Notes under the pieces: generated by a model
The model's database searches: none
The model's input: the letters and a program-made list of their open reading frames with translations, nothing else
What the model was told of the DNA's origin: nothing
In this document: positions 36,957 to 46,941 of the stretch, one piece after another
How the letters are laid out: each line of letters begins with the position of its first letter
How positions within the stretch are numbered: the stretch's first letter is position 1
Translations under genes and position numbers: made by a program
Origin: Oleispira antarctica RB-8
Lineage (GTDB): Bacteria > Pseudomonadota > Gammaproteobacteria > Pseudomonadales > Oceanobacteraceae
DNA length: 64,000 nt
Direction: 5' to 3'
NCBI GenBank assembly: GCA_000967895.1
Contig: FO203512.1
Location: 186,001-250,000, forward strand

Positions 36957-37412
36957 TTAACCGTAGCGTGCTAAATAGCGATCGAGTGCATTAGCAAACA
37001 TCTGTTTGTCTTTTGCATTCATCGCAGCTTGGCCACCACTGTGTTCGCCGGAACTGCGCATGGTATCCATAAAGTCGCGCATGTTAAGCTTTTGTTTGAT
37101 ATTTGTTTTGTCAAAAATATCACCGCGAGAGGTAATGACGTGAGCTCCTTTATCGATAAGTTCTGCAGCCAAAGGAATGTCTGACGTAATCACTAAGTCA
37201 TCTTTATTAACTTGCTCAACAATATAATCATCAGCAACATCAAACCCCGATTCAACCTGAATACTACTGATCCATTTTGATGGAGGTACTTTGATAAAGT
37301 GATTTGCCACTAAAATAAGCGACATTTCTTTGCGGTTAGCCGCTTTAAATAATGTTTCTTTAATGGCGTTTGGGCAGGCGTCTGCGTCGACCCATATAGT
37401 ATTCTTTGTCAT
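36957..37412 (-). CDS. yaiI: YaiI/YqxD family protein (UPF0178, DUF188)
   Basis: 151 residues. The N-terminus [14 protein letters not shown] is the family hallmark; [17 protein letters not shown] and the C-terminal [23 protein letters not shown] complete it. The fold is a PIN/NYN-like nuclease fold with several acidic residues, though activity is unproven. The 20-bp gap to the upstream antiporter gene, in the same orientation, suggests co-transcription. Confidence 0.93.
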   Translation of the reverse strand: MTKNTIWVDADACPNAIKETLFKAANRKEMSLILVANHFIKVPPSKWISSIQVESGFDVADDYIVEQVNKDDLVITSDIPLAAELIDKGAHVITSRGDIFDKTNIKQKLNMRDFMDTMRSSGEHSGGQAAMNAKDKQMFANALDRYLARYG

Positions 37413-37432
37413 TATATTCGTGTTCTTTCCAT

Positions 37433-39016
37433 TTACGCTATTTGAGCTTTTCTATCTTGTTCTAGCAAATGCAGGCTTTCTTCGGCGAAACCTGTACCTG
37501 CTTCTACGTAATAGTTAAATACGTTATCCACCCCCAGCTCAAGTAGCATTTCTCGTTCATCTTCGTAACGAGCAATCGCTGCAATATGACCTTTATAGCC
37601 GCATAACTTTAACTGTTTAGTAATGTCGCAAATGTCGATGACTGACGGCATCGCCAGCATGATCAGCTTGATATGCCAAAGCTCACGGGTTTCCCAAAAA
37701 TCGGCGTCTTCAGCATCGCCAAAAATAATATGGCGACCTTCATCACGGTGACGTCGTACTTTATCAATATCAGATTCTACGCCCCAAACTTTATCATCCA
37801 GCTGAGCATGCAATACGTCATAAGAACTACGGCCAACACGGCCCATTCCAATAATTAGAATCTCAGCGCTTTTCATTTGCTCTTGATAGATGGGCATCGG
37901 TTGTTGACGTTCAAAAAACTTAACCCAATTTCTCGCATAGGCATAGGCCGTGTGGGCATAGTCGTAAAAGATACTGGTGAAAACAAAGGAAATACTCACG
38001 GCCAATGCAATGATGACTAACCAATCTTTATCTAGCCAACCATTTTGCACACACAATGCGGCTACGATTAAACCAAATTCACTGTAGTTAGTTAATATCA
38101 TGCTGCCTAAGAACATATTGCGGCCCGCAACTCCAATCGCCGCCAGTATGTGAAACAACAGTACCCCTTTAATGATAAGGATAAAGCTGACGACGGCTAA
38201 CGCAGGAATCATTTCAATCGTAGGTAGCGCGGTAAAGCCAATCGATAAAAAGAAACCAATGAGGAAAATATCTTTAAAGCTTAATAACGACTTTGCCAAC
38301 TCTGCTGATTTGAGGTGCGGACTTAATAATAAGCCAACCACGAGAGCGCCTAAGTCTCCTTTCATGTTGAGCATCTGGAATAACTCATACCCGCCCATGG
38401 CGAGAAAGAAACCTATTAAAGGCAGCAGTTCACCGTGACCTGCTTGATTCAAAATACGTCCCAGTAATGGGCGTGCAGGCCATAGTAATAACAAAGCAAA
38501 GGCATATACCGATGGTATCTTTCCCGTCGCTATCACGAGAAAAGCAACAGCGACAATGTCTTGCATAACCAGAATACCCACCGCGAGCTTACCGTGGCGG
38601 GCCTTCATCTCATTTTTTTCTTCTAACAGTTTAACGATACAGACTGTGCTACTAAAGCTAAGAGCAAAGCTAATGAGAGCCAGAGCAGTCCAGTCTAAAT
38701 CAACAAAATACTGGAGGCCTAGCAGCGCAAGGCCTTTCAATAATAGCGTTGCTAGAATGACCCAGCTGATCATGTGTAAGCTAGTGCCAGCCCAAACAGA
38801 CGTTTTCAATAAGGTTTGAAAGTTGACCTTCAAACCAATAGTAAACAGCATTAAGGTGATGCCAATATTAGCGAGAGTGTCTAAATTTTCATGAGGCTGT
38901 ACGCCATAAGCGTGAAGACCAAAGCCGGCAGCTAAGTATCCGATTAAAGGGGGAAGGTTAATCTGCTTTGCGGCAAATCCACAAAGGAAAGCGATAAGAA
39001 TCCAGAGAAAATCCAT
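37433..39016 (-). CDS. CPA2-family monovalent cation:proton antiporter with TrkA-N domain
   Basis: 527 residues. The first 370 form about twelve membrane spans with the family marks [35 protein letters not shown] and [14 protein letters not shown]. The C-terminal TrkA-N domain begins [14 protein letters not shown] and contains FGDAEDADF. This layout resembles KefB/KefC and YbaL. It probably exchanges K+ or Na+ for protons and is gated by nucleotides. No ancillary KefF/KefG gene is adjacent. Confidence 0.9.
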   Translation of the reverse strand: MDFLWILIAFLCGFAAKQINLPPLIGYLAAGFGLHAYGVQPHENLDTLANIGITLMLFTIGLKVNFQTLLKTSVWAGTSLHMISWVILATLLLKGLALLGLQYFVDLDWTALALISFALSFSSTVCIVKLLEEKNEMKARHGKLAVGILVMQDIVAVAFLVIATGKIPSVYAFALLLLWPARPLLGRILNQAGHGELLPLIGFFLAMGGYELFQMLNMKGDLGALVVGLLLSPHLKSAELAKSLLSFKDIFLIGFFLSIGFTALPTIEMIPALAVVSFILIIKGVLLFHILAAIGVAGRNMFLGSMILTNYSEFGLIVAALCVQNGWLDKDWLVIIALAVSISFVFTSIFYDYAHTAYAYARNWVKFFERQQPMPIYQEQMKSAEILIIGMGRVGRSSYDVLHAQLDDKVWGVESDIDKVRRHRDEGRHIIFGDAEDADFWETRELWHIKLIMLAMPSVIDICDITKQLKLCGYKGHIAAIARYEDEREMLLELGVDNVFNYYVEAGTGFAEESLHLLEQDRKAQIA

Positions 39017-39271
39017 TAACAGAAGACTCGAATAAAGGTGATGGTAATGGCTGGAAGTGTAGCACGTTAGTCGTTAACTTTTTAAAGCCATGGATCAAAG
39101 GTTTGAAACATTAGGGACAAAATATTAGTAGGTAAGACAGGTCGCTTCTCTATTATGCCGAGTCGCTTTTATTCATGAATTCGACATCTCGGATGCAAAG
39201 CCGTTTATAGCCCTGTATTATGCGCGCCATTAATTAAATATGATCATCAATTATTAACGCAGAATTGAAAC

Positions 39272-40594
39272 ATGACGAATCCAGCCAAGCCGAATACTAA
39301 CCGCTTATTGCAGCAGTCTCATACCAATATGCCAATGGGTGTTGCCGATAGTTATCGCTATTGGGGTGAAGACAATACTGTTTTTGTAAAAAGTAGCGAA
39401 GGCTGCACGATTACTGACGCTGACGATCAAACGTTTGTCGATTTCCGTTTGGCTTATGGCCCTATTATTTTAGGCTATCGTGATACACGTATTGACCAGG
39501 AAGTGATTAAAGCGATTACTGAACGCGGCACGATCTCAGGCTTTTCAACCGACCTGGACTCTGAGGTAATTGAGCTGGTTAAGCAGATGTGTCCAAACAT
39601 CGAGAAGATGCGTTTTGCTAATTCGGGTACTGAAGCCGTGATCGGTGCGGTTCGTACTGCTCGTGGTTTTACTGGGCGTAATAAAATCGTTGTCGTAGAA
39701 GGTGGTTTCCACGGTTTATATGATGAAATGATGTGGAAGTCTGATGTTGATAACTGGGATGCTGCTTCTGGTAAAGCGCCTGAAATCGCGTCTTTTGGGG
39801 TTGGTATTCCAGAAGCAAGTCGTGAGCATTTAGAAACAGTGCCATTGAATAGCTTTGAAGCCATCGATGCAGTGTTCGCACGCGTTGGAGGTGATATTGC
39901 TGCCATTGTGATTGAACCTATTCTTGGCAACTGCGGTAGCATCGCGTCAAGCCAAGAATATATGCAGAAGCTACGTGATATGTGCGATGCCAACGGTACT
40001 TTGCTGATCATGGATGAAGTAAAAACAGGCTTTCGTGTTGCGAAAGGTGGCGCCCAAGAGTTGTATGGCATTAAGGCAGACCTGACAACGTACGCGAAGG
40101 CGATGGGGAATGGTTATCCGGTTGCAGCCTTTGGTGGTCGAGCAGACGTAATGGATATCATCAACTTCAATAAGAAGGGTGTGACTCATGGCGGAACGTA
40201 TACTGCGAACATGATTGCATTAAGTGCTGCTAAAGCGACGCTGACGATCCTTAATGAAACCGATGCTTATGCAACCATCAATAAAGTGGGTGCACAGATT
40301 CAGCAGGTTTTGAGCCGAGTATTCACCAAGCATGGGGTTGAGCATCGCTTTGCAGGTCCGGACTCTATGTTTGGTATTCATTTCGGCGATCTGGTACCGA
40401 CCAATTACCGTGATTGGAAGCAGACGGATAGCGAGCTATATACCGAGTTTGCGATGAACCTAATTAAGCATGGCATTATGTTAGAGCCAGATTCGCGCGA
40501 ACCTTGGTTTATTTGTGAAGCTCATAAGAGTGTCGATTTAGCTTGGTTAGAAGAAATTGCTGATCGTTCAATGGCCGAGGCTATCGCTCAATAG
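39272..40594 (+). CDS. Class III aminotransferase, HemL-like paralogue
   Basis: 440 residues. PLP fold type I: IMDEVKTGFRVAKGG contains the cofactor Asp, and the Schiff-base Lys is in TYAKAMGNGYPVAAFGG. The sequence is arranged like HemL (NSGTEAVIGAVRTARGFTGR matches HemL's [20 protein letters not shown]), but the true hemL is at 62624 in this window. The likely role is a glutamate-semialdehyde-like or amino-acid transaminase of unknown substrate. It is monocistronic, bounded by a 15-bp hairpin. Confidence 0.85.
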   Translation: MTNPAKPNTNRLLQQSHTNMPMGVADSYRYWGEDNTVFVKSSEGCTITDADDQTFVDFRLAYGPIILGYRDTRIDQEVIKAITERGTISGFSTDLDSEVIELVKQMCPNIEKMRFANSGTEAVIGAVRTARGFTGRNKIVVVEGGFHGLYDEMMWKSDVDNWDAASGKAPEIASFGVGIPEASREHLETVPLNSFEAIDAVFARVGGDIAAIVIEPILGNCGSIASSQEYMQKLRDMCDANGTLLIMDEVKTGFRVAKGGAQELYGIKADLTTYAKAMGNGYPVAAFGGRADVMDIINFNKKGVTHGGTYTANMIALSAAKATLTILNETDAYATINKVGAQIQQVLSRVFTKHGVEHRFAGPDSMFGIHFGDLVPTNYRDWKQTDSELYTEFAMNLIKHGIMLEPDSREPWFICEAHKSVDLAWLEEIADRSMAEAIAQ

Positions 40595-40615
40595 TCGCCC
40601 TTTATTGAGTTGAAA

Positions 40616-40659
40616 AATAACCGAACTGAATAGTGCATTCTCAGTTCAGTTCGGTTATT
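40616..40659. terminator. Fifteen-bp perfect hairpin between convergent genes
   Basis: AATAACCGAACTGAA (40616-40630) pairs perfectly with TTCAGTTCGGTTATT (40645-40659), loop 14. It serves the aminotransferase gene and the convergent chemoreceptor gene. Confidence 0.75.
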
Positions 40660-40670
40660 GCTTATCTGCG

Positions 40671-41762
40671 TTAAAACTTACTTTCTAACGCAGTGATTAA
40701 ATGAGTGGTTTCAATACTCGCCACTTCCATATGATCGAGTGCTTCAATCATGTGTTCAACATCGCCTGCTTTAAAGAAATCCAATGCTTGATGGCCTGAC
40801 TGATGAACCTTCTTATGTGGTATTTCTAAATTCGCGTACTGGCTCGAAGATTTATAGTCAGCAGGGTGCTCGCCTTCGTAATACCAAACTCCTAAGCGGC
40901 ATTTTTCATGGGTGCTGAAATCATCATGATTGTTATGGGTTAGTTTTATGATGTTTTTGTAGATGCCCGTTTTCCAAGCGACATGGTCTAACTTTACGGA
41001 CTGTAAAAACGAGACTCGGCTGGTTTTCACAATGGAATTAAACATGATGTTTGCCGCAGATGACACATCAACCACGACTTCGTTGATCGCGTTTGATATG
41101 TCGGTAACCTGTTTCGTTTCAACTTGCTGATTAGTAATCTCTTTGGTTGCTAGTTCAGTTTGAGTTTTGATGGTTGTTGTAAGATTTGTAATTTGCTCTG
41201 AAGCATCGGCTGAGCGAGCAGCCAGCGCTCGTACTTCATCTGCAACTACGGCAAAGCCGCGGCCTTGCTCACCCGCACGGGCAGCTTCAATCGCCGCGTT
41301 CAATGCCAGCAGGTTAGTTTGAGCGGCGATATCTTGAATTTGAGATACAAAGGTTTCAATTTTAATGGTCGTACTAGACAGTAGTTCAACCGTACTCGCA
41401 ATGCTCCCGATTTGGGCATTTAAACCACTTAAGGTTGTCGTACACTTTTTCACTAATGAATTAATTTCTGAGAAGCTCTCCATCGATTGGGAAAGGTTAT
41501 TTTTTTCTGACAAGGATTCGGCCGCAGATTCGGCAACAGAGAGACGGATGTCGTTAATAATATCTTGGGATTGAATATATTTTGAAAATAAGACGCTTTT
41601 TAGATCGTATTTATCTTTTTGCTCGCGATGTAAATCATCATTTCTTGCATGAAGAGAATCTTTATTAGATAAATCTTCTAATAGTGAGGCTTTTTCTGCT
41701 TCGAGAGACGCTATTCTCGCGAGCAAGCGTGAATGTTCGGCAGGATTGTGAAAAATAGGCAT
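40671..41762 (-). CDS. Soluble chemoreceptor with C-terminal zinc-binding CZB domain
   Basis: 363 residues and no membrane span. The signalling tip reads [21 protein letters not shown] with [18 protein letters not shown], short for a chemoreceptor. The C-terminal part carries the CZB pattern: [24 protein letters not shown] and [14 protein letters not shown], giving the His/Cys/His zinc ligands. CZB receptors respond to zinc or hypochlorous acid and often act on cyclic-di-GMP or chemotaxis pathways. No partner cyclase lies beside it. Confidence 0.9.
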   Translation of the reverse strand: MPIFHNPAEHSRLLARIASLEAEKASLLEDLSNKDSLHARNDDLHREQKDKYDLKSVLFSKYIQSQDIINDIRLSVAESAAESLSEKNNLSQSMESFSEINSLVKKCTTTLSGLNAQIGSIASTVELLSSTTIKIETFVSQIQDIAAQTNLLALNAAIEAARAGEQGRGFAVVADEVRALAARSADASEQITNLTTTIKTQTELATKEITNQQVETKQVTDISNAINEVVVDVSSAANIMFNSIVKTSRVSFLQSVKLDHVAWKTGIYKNIIKLTHNNHDDFSTHEKCRLGVWYYEGEHPADYKSSSQYANLEIPHKKVHQSGHQALDFFKAGDVEHMIEALDHMEVASIETTHLITALESKF

Positions 41763-41855
41763 AAATAAGCTACTTGATCCGTTAGTCTAGTTGATTATTT
41801 AAGCGTAGAGCATATTTCCCGTTGTGTACTGTTCCTGCCTTATCCAGCTTGTTTG

Positions 41856-42641
41856 TTATTTCTGCTGCTCAATAATTTGTTGATTCATCGCGGTAATGCG
41901 GCGAGCTAAATTCTCTATTAGATTAACAGCGGCTTTAGGCTGTGCTTCGATTAAGTTAACAAAATCATTCTGAGGAACGGCCATAATAGTACAGGCTGTG
42001 CGGGCGACGACGGTTGCTGAGCGTTTTTCTCCGGTGAAGACAGCCATCGCGCCAAATACTTCATCTTCGCCAACCTCGCCAACCTTTATGCCATCGGAAA
42101 ATACGTCGGCTTCCCCACTGATGATGGTATAAACGTGCTCGGCTTCATCACCTTCTTTAATAATAATGTCGCCTGGCTTGCAGTTTTGAAAGCCCGCAGT
42201 GGTTTGCTTGTGTTCTTTACTGACCTGAGCTAATTGATTTATCAACAAGCTATTCTGGCACATTAAAAAGTGGCTCCAATAATGCTGACGACGCTTATCA
42301 CTGTATATATGACGCAAAAACTCATCACGATCAATTAATTGTATTTCAACAAACTCATCAGCGCGTATCGTTGGGCAAGGTAAATCGAAGGCACGTGAAA
42401 AACCGACGAGGTCACCTTCATCAAAGCTAATAAGGGTTTGCCCTTCATGTGTGAAGTGCATCATACCGTCAGTGATTAAAAAGAGCTGGTGATTATCAAA
42501 ATGCTGGTAAAGATCATCGACATTTTCAATAGGAACTGGATCTTGATCTAAAGGGAAACCTTCTAACAAACCTTTTAGCAGCTGCTGCATGCGCGCATAT
42601 ATGGGGTCCATAGCTTCATGCAGCTTGCCTGGTAAGTACAT
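41856..42641 (-). CDS. Cyclic-nucleotide-binding domain protein without DNA-binding domain
   Basis: About 261 residues, starting at the ATG at 42641 with GGAG six bases upstream. The C-terminal half is a CRP-like cNMP domain: GDIIIKEGDEAEHVYTIISGEADVF and GEVGEDEVFGAMAVFTGEKRSATVVA, the latter covering the phosphate-binding cassette with its Arg. An N-terminal, weaker copy is also seen (DEGDLVGFSRAFDLP). No helix-turn-helix follows, so it is not a CRP transcription factor. It may regulate a partner protein. Confidence 0.82.
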   Translation of the reverse strand: MYLPGKLHEAMDPIYARMQQLLKGLLEGFPLDQDPVPIENVDDLYQHFDNHQLFLITDGMMHFTHEGQTLISFDEGDLVGFSRAFDLPCPTIRADEFVEIQLIDRDEFLRHIYSDKRRQHYWSHFLMCQNSLLINQLAQVSKEHKQTTAGFQNCKPGDIIIKEGDEAEHVYTIISGEADVFSDGIKVGEVGEDEVFGAMAVFTGEKRSATVVARTACTIMAVPQNDFVNLIEAQPKAAVNLIENLARRITAMNQQIIEQQK

Positions 42642-42715
42642 AAAGATCTCCAACATTATAAATTTTGAGGTGTTAATGAAAGATATCGATAATAACCTTA
42701 TTTTAAAGGATGAAT

Positions 42716-43066
42716 CTAACTTTTATTGTAAATGTGACGCAATCGAGTCCCCATAGTGACAGATAATTGAATTTCATCTGGGGATAGCCCGTCAGGGAAG
42801 TAACAGCCACTGATTTTAGCATCTGCTAATGAGGCGCCATCTAGATTGCAGTCTCGAAAGTCGATCCCACGTAGGTCGGCTCCACGAAAGTAAGCGTCTT
42901 TTAAATTCATGCCACTAATGTTTAAATTACGCAGGTCTAAGCCTCTTAAGTCACAGCCCGCTAAGTCGCAAGCCTGACCTTGAGATCGCGCTTGATTGAA
43001 ACCAGTAACATCATCATTTCTTAATAATAGATAAAGTGGATCATCACTAATTATTGGGCCGGTCAT
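42716..43066 (-). CDS. Pentapeptide repeat protein
   Basis: 116 residues. From about residue 33 to 88 the sequence follows the A(D/N)LxX pattern: CDLAGCDLRGLDLRNLNIS, then FRGADLRGIDFRDCNLDGASLADAKIS, forming a right-handed beta-helix rod of about two turns of four strands. Function unknown; some relatives protect gyrase. It lies just upstream of and in line with the cNMP-domain gene. Confidence 0.85.
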   Translation of the reverse strand: MTGPIISDDPLYLLLRNDDVTGFNQARSQGQACDLAGCDLRGLDLRNLNISGMNLKDAYFRGADLRGIDFRDCNLDGASLADAKISGCYFPDGLSPDEIQLSVTMGTRLRHIYNKS

Positions 43067-43140
43067 TGCTGTATCCTTTAAACTTGTTACATTGCAGCGT
43101 ATTTACGCTTTAGTATAGACCTTAAAACAGAATGTAATGA

Positions 43141-45615
43141 ATGAGTATAAGTAAGCAACAAGGCTTTTTATTAACCAGCCGCTGGTATGAGGGAGCACAG
43201 AGCACCGAACTCGAGTTCTGGTTCGCCAGTGATGCTGGACCCTTGTGTGTGCTGATTGAACAGCCTTCGGTATGTTTCATTCCTGTTGAAGAACAAGAAA
43301 AAGCACAAAAACTGGCTCGTGCCGAAGGCATTCAGCTCACTTGTCGCGCGGTGCAGTTGCGTTCTTTCAGTCTTAAACCTTTAGTTGCTTGTTATGTCAG
43401 GCAGGCAGAAATCTACCGTTTTCATTATTTATTAAGCGATTGGGATATTCATGTTTGGGAATATGACCTAAGGCCAACTGATCGCTATTTAATGGAGCGC
43501 TTCATTCGCGGTGGTGCAGACATTGAAGGCTATTGGCAGTCGTGTGATGGCTACTTACTGTGTCAGCAAGGCCGCATGAAACCCAGCCAAGCCGCGGTTG
43601 AATCCATCGACTTAACCGTATTGTCGGTGGATATAGAAACGACGTTTCCAAAAGAAGGAAAAAGAGACCAGTTATATTCTATTGCTTGCCATGGTGATGC
43701 CATTATTAATGGTCGTCGAGAAACTGTGAGTTATATTTGGATGGTTGGGGCCGCGGATAGCCCAGTCGCAGAGGACTGTAAATACTGTGCGGATGAGAGC
43801 GAGCTGTTAGGCATTTTCTTTGCTGAAATGCAGCGCTTAGATCCTGATGTGATTATCGGTTGGAACTTTATTCAGTTTGATATGGATTTTATTCAGCGCA
43901 AATGCGATGAGTTAAACGTTCCCTTTATTTTAGGGCGAAACCAACAAGAAGTGAGTTGGCGTTATGACCAAAGCAGTGCGAATCGAAGCTATGTGAATGT
44001 ACCCGGACGCTGCATTATTGATGGCATTGAAATGCTGCGCCAAGCCCAGTATCACTTTGACAGTTTTGCACTGGATGCTGTGGCGGAAGAATTATTAGAC
44101 CGTAATAAATTGATCTCTGGCGAAGCCAAAATCTATGAAGGTTATGACCATGAAATCGAGTATTTATTTGATCAAGATAAGCCTGCATTAGCCGCCTACA
44201 ACCTAGAAGACTGTATTTTGGTGTGGGATATTTTTCAGCATACCGAATTAATGGATTTTGCTATTCAGCGCTCCAGCCTCACCGGATTATTATTAGACCG
44301 CATGGGTGGTTCGGTTGCCGGTTTTGAGAATTTATACCTGCCTCTATTACATCGTAATGGCTACGTGGCACCAAACTATGGTGAAGGGTATGCTGAGATA
44401 AAAAGCCCAGGTGGCTTTGTGATGGATTCACGCCCAGGTTTGTACGACAGCATCTTGGTTTTAGATTTTAAAAGCTTGTACCCATCGATCATGAGGACGT
44501 TTAAAATTGATCCAATGGGTTTGATTGAAGGCTTGAAAGAAGAATTAGAAGAAGATTCAAAACAAATCTCAAATACTATTATGGGTTTTAATGGCGGTCG
44601 CTTTGATCGCGAAAAACATTGCTTGCCCGATTTGATTACCATGTTAGGAGAGCAGCGTGATCAAGCTAAAAAAGAAAACAATCATCACCTAGCTCAAGCG
44701 ATAAAAATCATCATGAGTTCGTTTTACGGAGTATTGGGCAGTGAGGGTTGTCGATTTTTCGATATACGATTATCAAGTTCTATTACCCAGCGCAGTCACG
44801 AGATTATACAACGCTCGGCGCAATGGATCGAAACCCAAGGTTATGATGTTATTTACGGCGATACTGATTCGGTATTTGTCTGGTTAAAAGAAAAAAACAC
44901 ACAGCAGCAGGCCGATACCATTGGTAAGCAATTGAGTGTTGATTTGAACCGTTGGTGGCAAAGAACTATTCAACAAGAACATCAGCTAGAAAGTCTGCTA
45001 GAAATAGAATATGAAATTCACTACCAACGTTTCTTTATGCCTTCAATTCGTGGTGCAGAAACAGGCAGTAAAAAACGTTATGCAGGTACTGTGCATAAAC
45101 TATTGCCATCGGGTGAAGAAAAAATAGAAACTATTTTTAAAGGCCTTGAAGCCGTACGCAGTGATTGGACACCACTGGCCCGCGAATTTCAGCGCCAACT
45201 GTTTCAACGAATATTTTCTGAACAAGCCTTTCAGCAATGGATGAAAGATGAAATTGCGGACTTGATGCAAGGAAAAAAAGATCAGCAACTTATTTACCGC
45301 AAACGCTTGCGTCAGCCATTGGGTGAATACCTGCGTAATATCCCGCCCCATGCAAAAGCTGCTGCGGTATTAGAACTGTGGCGAAAGCAGCAAGGTTTGC
45401 CTCTGCTTTATCAGGATCGTGGCGGTTGGATACAGTACATAATGACTACGAGTGGCCCACAGCCAATCGACGTTTATGAAAGCGCTAAAGGCGCATTGAA
45501 AATTGATTATCAGCATTACTTAGAAAAACAGCTCGCACCGGTATGCGATGGTTTACTGGTATTATACGATACCAGCTTTGCCAAAATATGCGGTCAGCAG
45601 ATGAGTTTGTTTTAA
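43141..45615 (+). CDS. polB: DNA polymerase II
   Basis: 824 residues, slightly longer than E. coli Pol II. Exonuclease motifs: LSVDIETTF (Exo I), GWNFIQFDMDF (Exo II) and YNLEDCILVW (Exo III). Polymerase motifs: DFKSLYPSIMRTF (A), KIIMSSFYGVLG (B) and YGDTDSVFVW (C). It is a family B polymerase for restart and lesion bypass, normally under SOS control, though I do not see a clear LexA box in the short upstream gap. Motif B has Ser where family B polymerases usually have Asn. Confidence 0.96.
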   Translation: MSISKQQGFLLTSRWYEGAQSTELEFWFASDAGPLCVLIEQPSVCFIPVEEQEKAQKLARAEGIQLTCRAVQLRSFSLKPLVACYVRQAEIYRFHYLLSDWDIHVWEYDLRPTDRYLMERFIRGGADIEGYWQSCDGYLLCQQGRMKPSQAAVESIDLTVLSVDIETTFPKEGKRDQLYSIACHGDAIINGRRETVSYIWMVGAADSPVAEDCKYCADESELLGIFFAEMQRLDPDVIIGWNFIQFDMDFIQRKCDELNVPFILGRNQQEVSWRYDQSSANRSYVNVPGRCIIDGIEMLRQAQYHFDSFALDAVAEELLDRNKLISGEAKIYEGYDHEIEYLFDQDKPALAAYNLEDCILVWDIFQHTELMDFAIQRSSLTGLLLDRMGGSVAGFENLYLPLLHRNGYVAPNYGEGYAEIKSPGGFVMDSRPGLYDSILVLDFKSLYPSIMRTFKIDPMGLIEGLKEELEEDSKQISNTIMGFNGGRFDREKHCLPDLITMLGEQRDQAKKENNHHLAQAIKIIMSSFYGVLGSEGCRFFDIRLSSSITQRSHEIIQRSAQWIETQGYDVIYGDTDSVFVWLKEKNTQQQADTIGKQLSVDLNRWWQRTIQQEHQLESLLEIEYEIHYQRFFMPSIRGAETGSKKRYAGTVHKLLPSGEEKIETIFKGLEAVRSDWTPLAREFQRQLFQRIFSEQAFQQWMKDEIADLMQGKKDQQLIYRKRLRQPLGEYLRNIPPHAKAAAVLELWRKQQGLPLLYQDRGGWIQYIMTTSGPQPIDVYESAKGALKIDYQHYLEKQLAPVCDGLLVLYDTSFAKICGQQMSLF

Positions 45616-45714
45616 CCCGATGAGTTAATATCGAAAACCTGATGTGGCGCAGTACGAGAGTAGTGCAATGCCGTACACTCGAATACTACGCCTTCAACAT
45701 AAAAGAATTATTCT

Positions 45715-45786
45715 ATGAAATGGTACGTCATATCCCTTGCTGTAATTATGTTATCAATACCTGTTTTCACGATCTTTTTTGCTTAG
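45715..45786 (+). CDS. Possible 23-residue single-span membrane protein
   Basis: An ATG at 45715 opens a frame of 23 residues, MKWYVISLAVIMLSIPVFTI and FFA, that is one hydrophobic helix with a Lys start. It lies in the gap between polB and the convergent iron operon. The ribosome site (AAAAGAATT) is weak. It could be genuine, as small membrane proteins of this size occur, or chance. Confidence 0.35.
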   Translation: MKWYVISLAVIMLSIPVFTIFFA

Positions 45787-45802
45787 TAAAAAGTGATTAA
45801 GG

Positions 45803-46918
45803 TTAATCACCATCACTGAAGTTAATACCAAGGTTAATATTCAATGCATCTGGAATATCACGTTTAAAATTGCCGTCAATTGCTTTCGCCGCCGCGACGG
45901 TATCAACGGTATTCATTGTATCTAATGCCGTTCTAAGGGTTGAAATATTCTCATCGAGAATTGCTACTGTTTGCTCGAAGCGGTTATTAGCCATAATTTT
46001 ATTAAGACTGATGGTCGTATTAGTTGTTCCGTTTAGAAGTTCTTCGATATTCGTGACTGAGCTGCCAATAGCTGCCCATACTGAGGAAGATATTTGGCTA
46101 ACATCTAAAGTAATATCTCTTAGTCCTAAATAATCAAAATACTCTTGTACCGAAACAGTAATTTCTTTAATTGCAGACTCTACAGCTTCATCATCTAAAA
46201 CTGAATCGAGTTGGTTATTAATGATGAGTTCACGGTAACTCTTATTTGTATTGCGGTAATTCGTTGTCCAGCCTTGTTGGATGATGTCAGCTCGTCGTAA
46301 TAACTCATTAGCATATCCTGTTAACAACTGACATTTTCGAGGGTTAGATTGATATTCTGTAATAATGTCAGCTTTAGTCGTTGATTGATTAGCCGCATCT
46401 TCAAAAAGGGAGACTTCTAATGCTAAGAGACCCACAAATTGAAAAGTAGAAGAAGAAAAAGTGGCAGCATTAATAGTGCTTGTATCCGCTAATAGGCTAT
46501 CAATTTTAGTGCGAACGCTGGCGGTATAATTTGTACCACGTAATCGATAGCCATCAATATAGGTATAAGTAGGTAATAATAAGCTGTTTACCATGGGGCC
46601 AAAACGATAAGGAAGTAGCTGGAACCAAGCAAGGTTGGTTTCAACCCATTGATTCTGTAATGCGGTTAAATTACTTTCTGTTAGGTTATTGGTGCTGCAA
46701 AAGTGAGCGCTATCGCTAACCAGAATTCCGGCTTGTTGTTGAAAGCTATTCGCTGCTGGAATAATTGTATTGTCGATGATCTGTGTTGCAGCAACATGGA
46801 GTTCACTATTTCCTGTACTTAACGTTGAGTCAGTACCGCCACAAGCCGATAGCAGGATGGCTGTCGCTAAGGCGGAGCATTTTTTTAAGTGGGTACTAAT
46901 GCGAATAAATTTGAACAT
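45803..46918 (-). CDS. Imelysin-family lipoprotein lacking the usual metal-site His
   Basis: 371 residues with a leader ending in a lipobox (LSAC). The sequence follows imelysin (peptidase M75-like) proteins: NQWVETNLAWFQLLPYRFGP and helical repeats. The motif GxHxxE reads GLLALE near residue 170, so the conserved His is Leu and a metal site there is doubtful. It is last in an iron operon that begins with a canonical imelysin. In Pseudomonas a similar cluster (imelysin, DUF1111, imelysin, DUF1513) is iron-regulated; here the order of the last two genes is swapped. Confidence 0.75.
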   Translation of the reverse strand: MFKFIRISTHLKKCSALATAILLSACGGTDSTLSTGNSELHVAATQIIDNTIIPAANSFQQQAGILVSDSAHFCSTNNLTESNLTALQNQWVETNLAWFQLLPYRFGPMVNSLLLPTYTYIDGYRLRGTNYTASVRTKIDSLLADTSTINAATFSSSTFQFVGLLALEVSLFEDAANQSTTKADIITEYQSNPRKCQLLTGYANELLRRADIIQQGWTTNYRNTNKSYRELIINNQLDSVLDDEAVESAIKEITVSVQEYFDYLGLRDITLDVSQISSSVWAAIGSSVTNIEELLNGTTNTTISLNKIMANNRFEQTVAILDENISTLRTALDTMNTVDTVAAAKAIDGNFKRDIPDALNINLGINFSDGD

Positions 46919-46941
46919 GTTATGAACCTAAAATTGTGTCG

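Noticed and set aside
39475-40189. Long minus-strand frames inside the aminotransferase gene
   Set aside because: The plus-strand gene has all catalytic motifs; the antisense frames are a codon-usage by-product.
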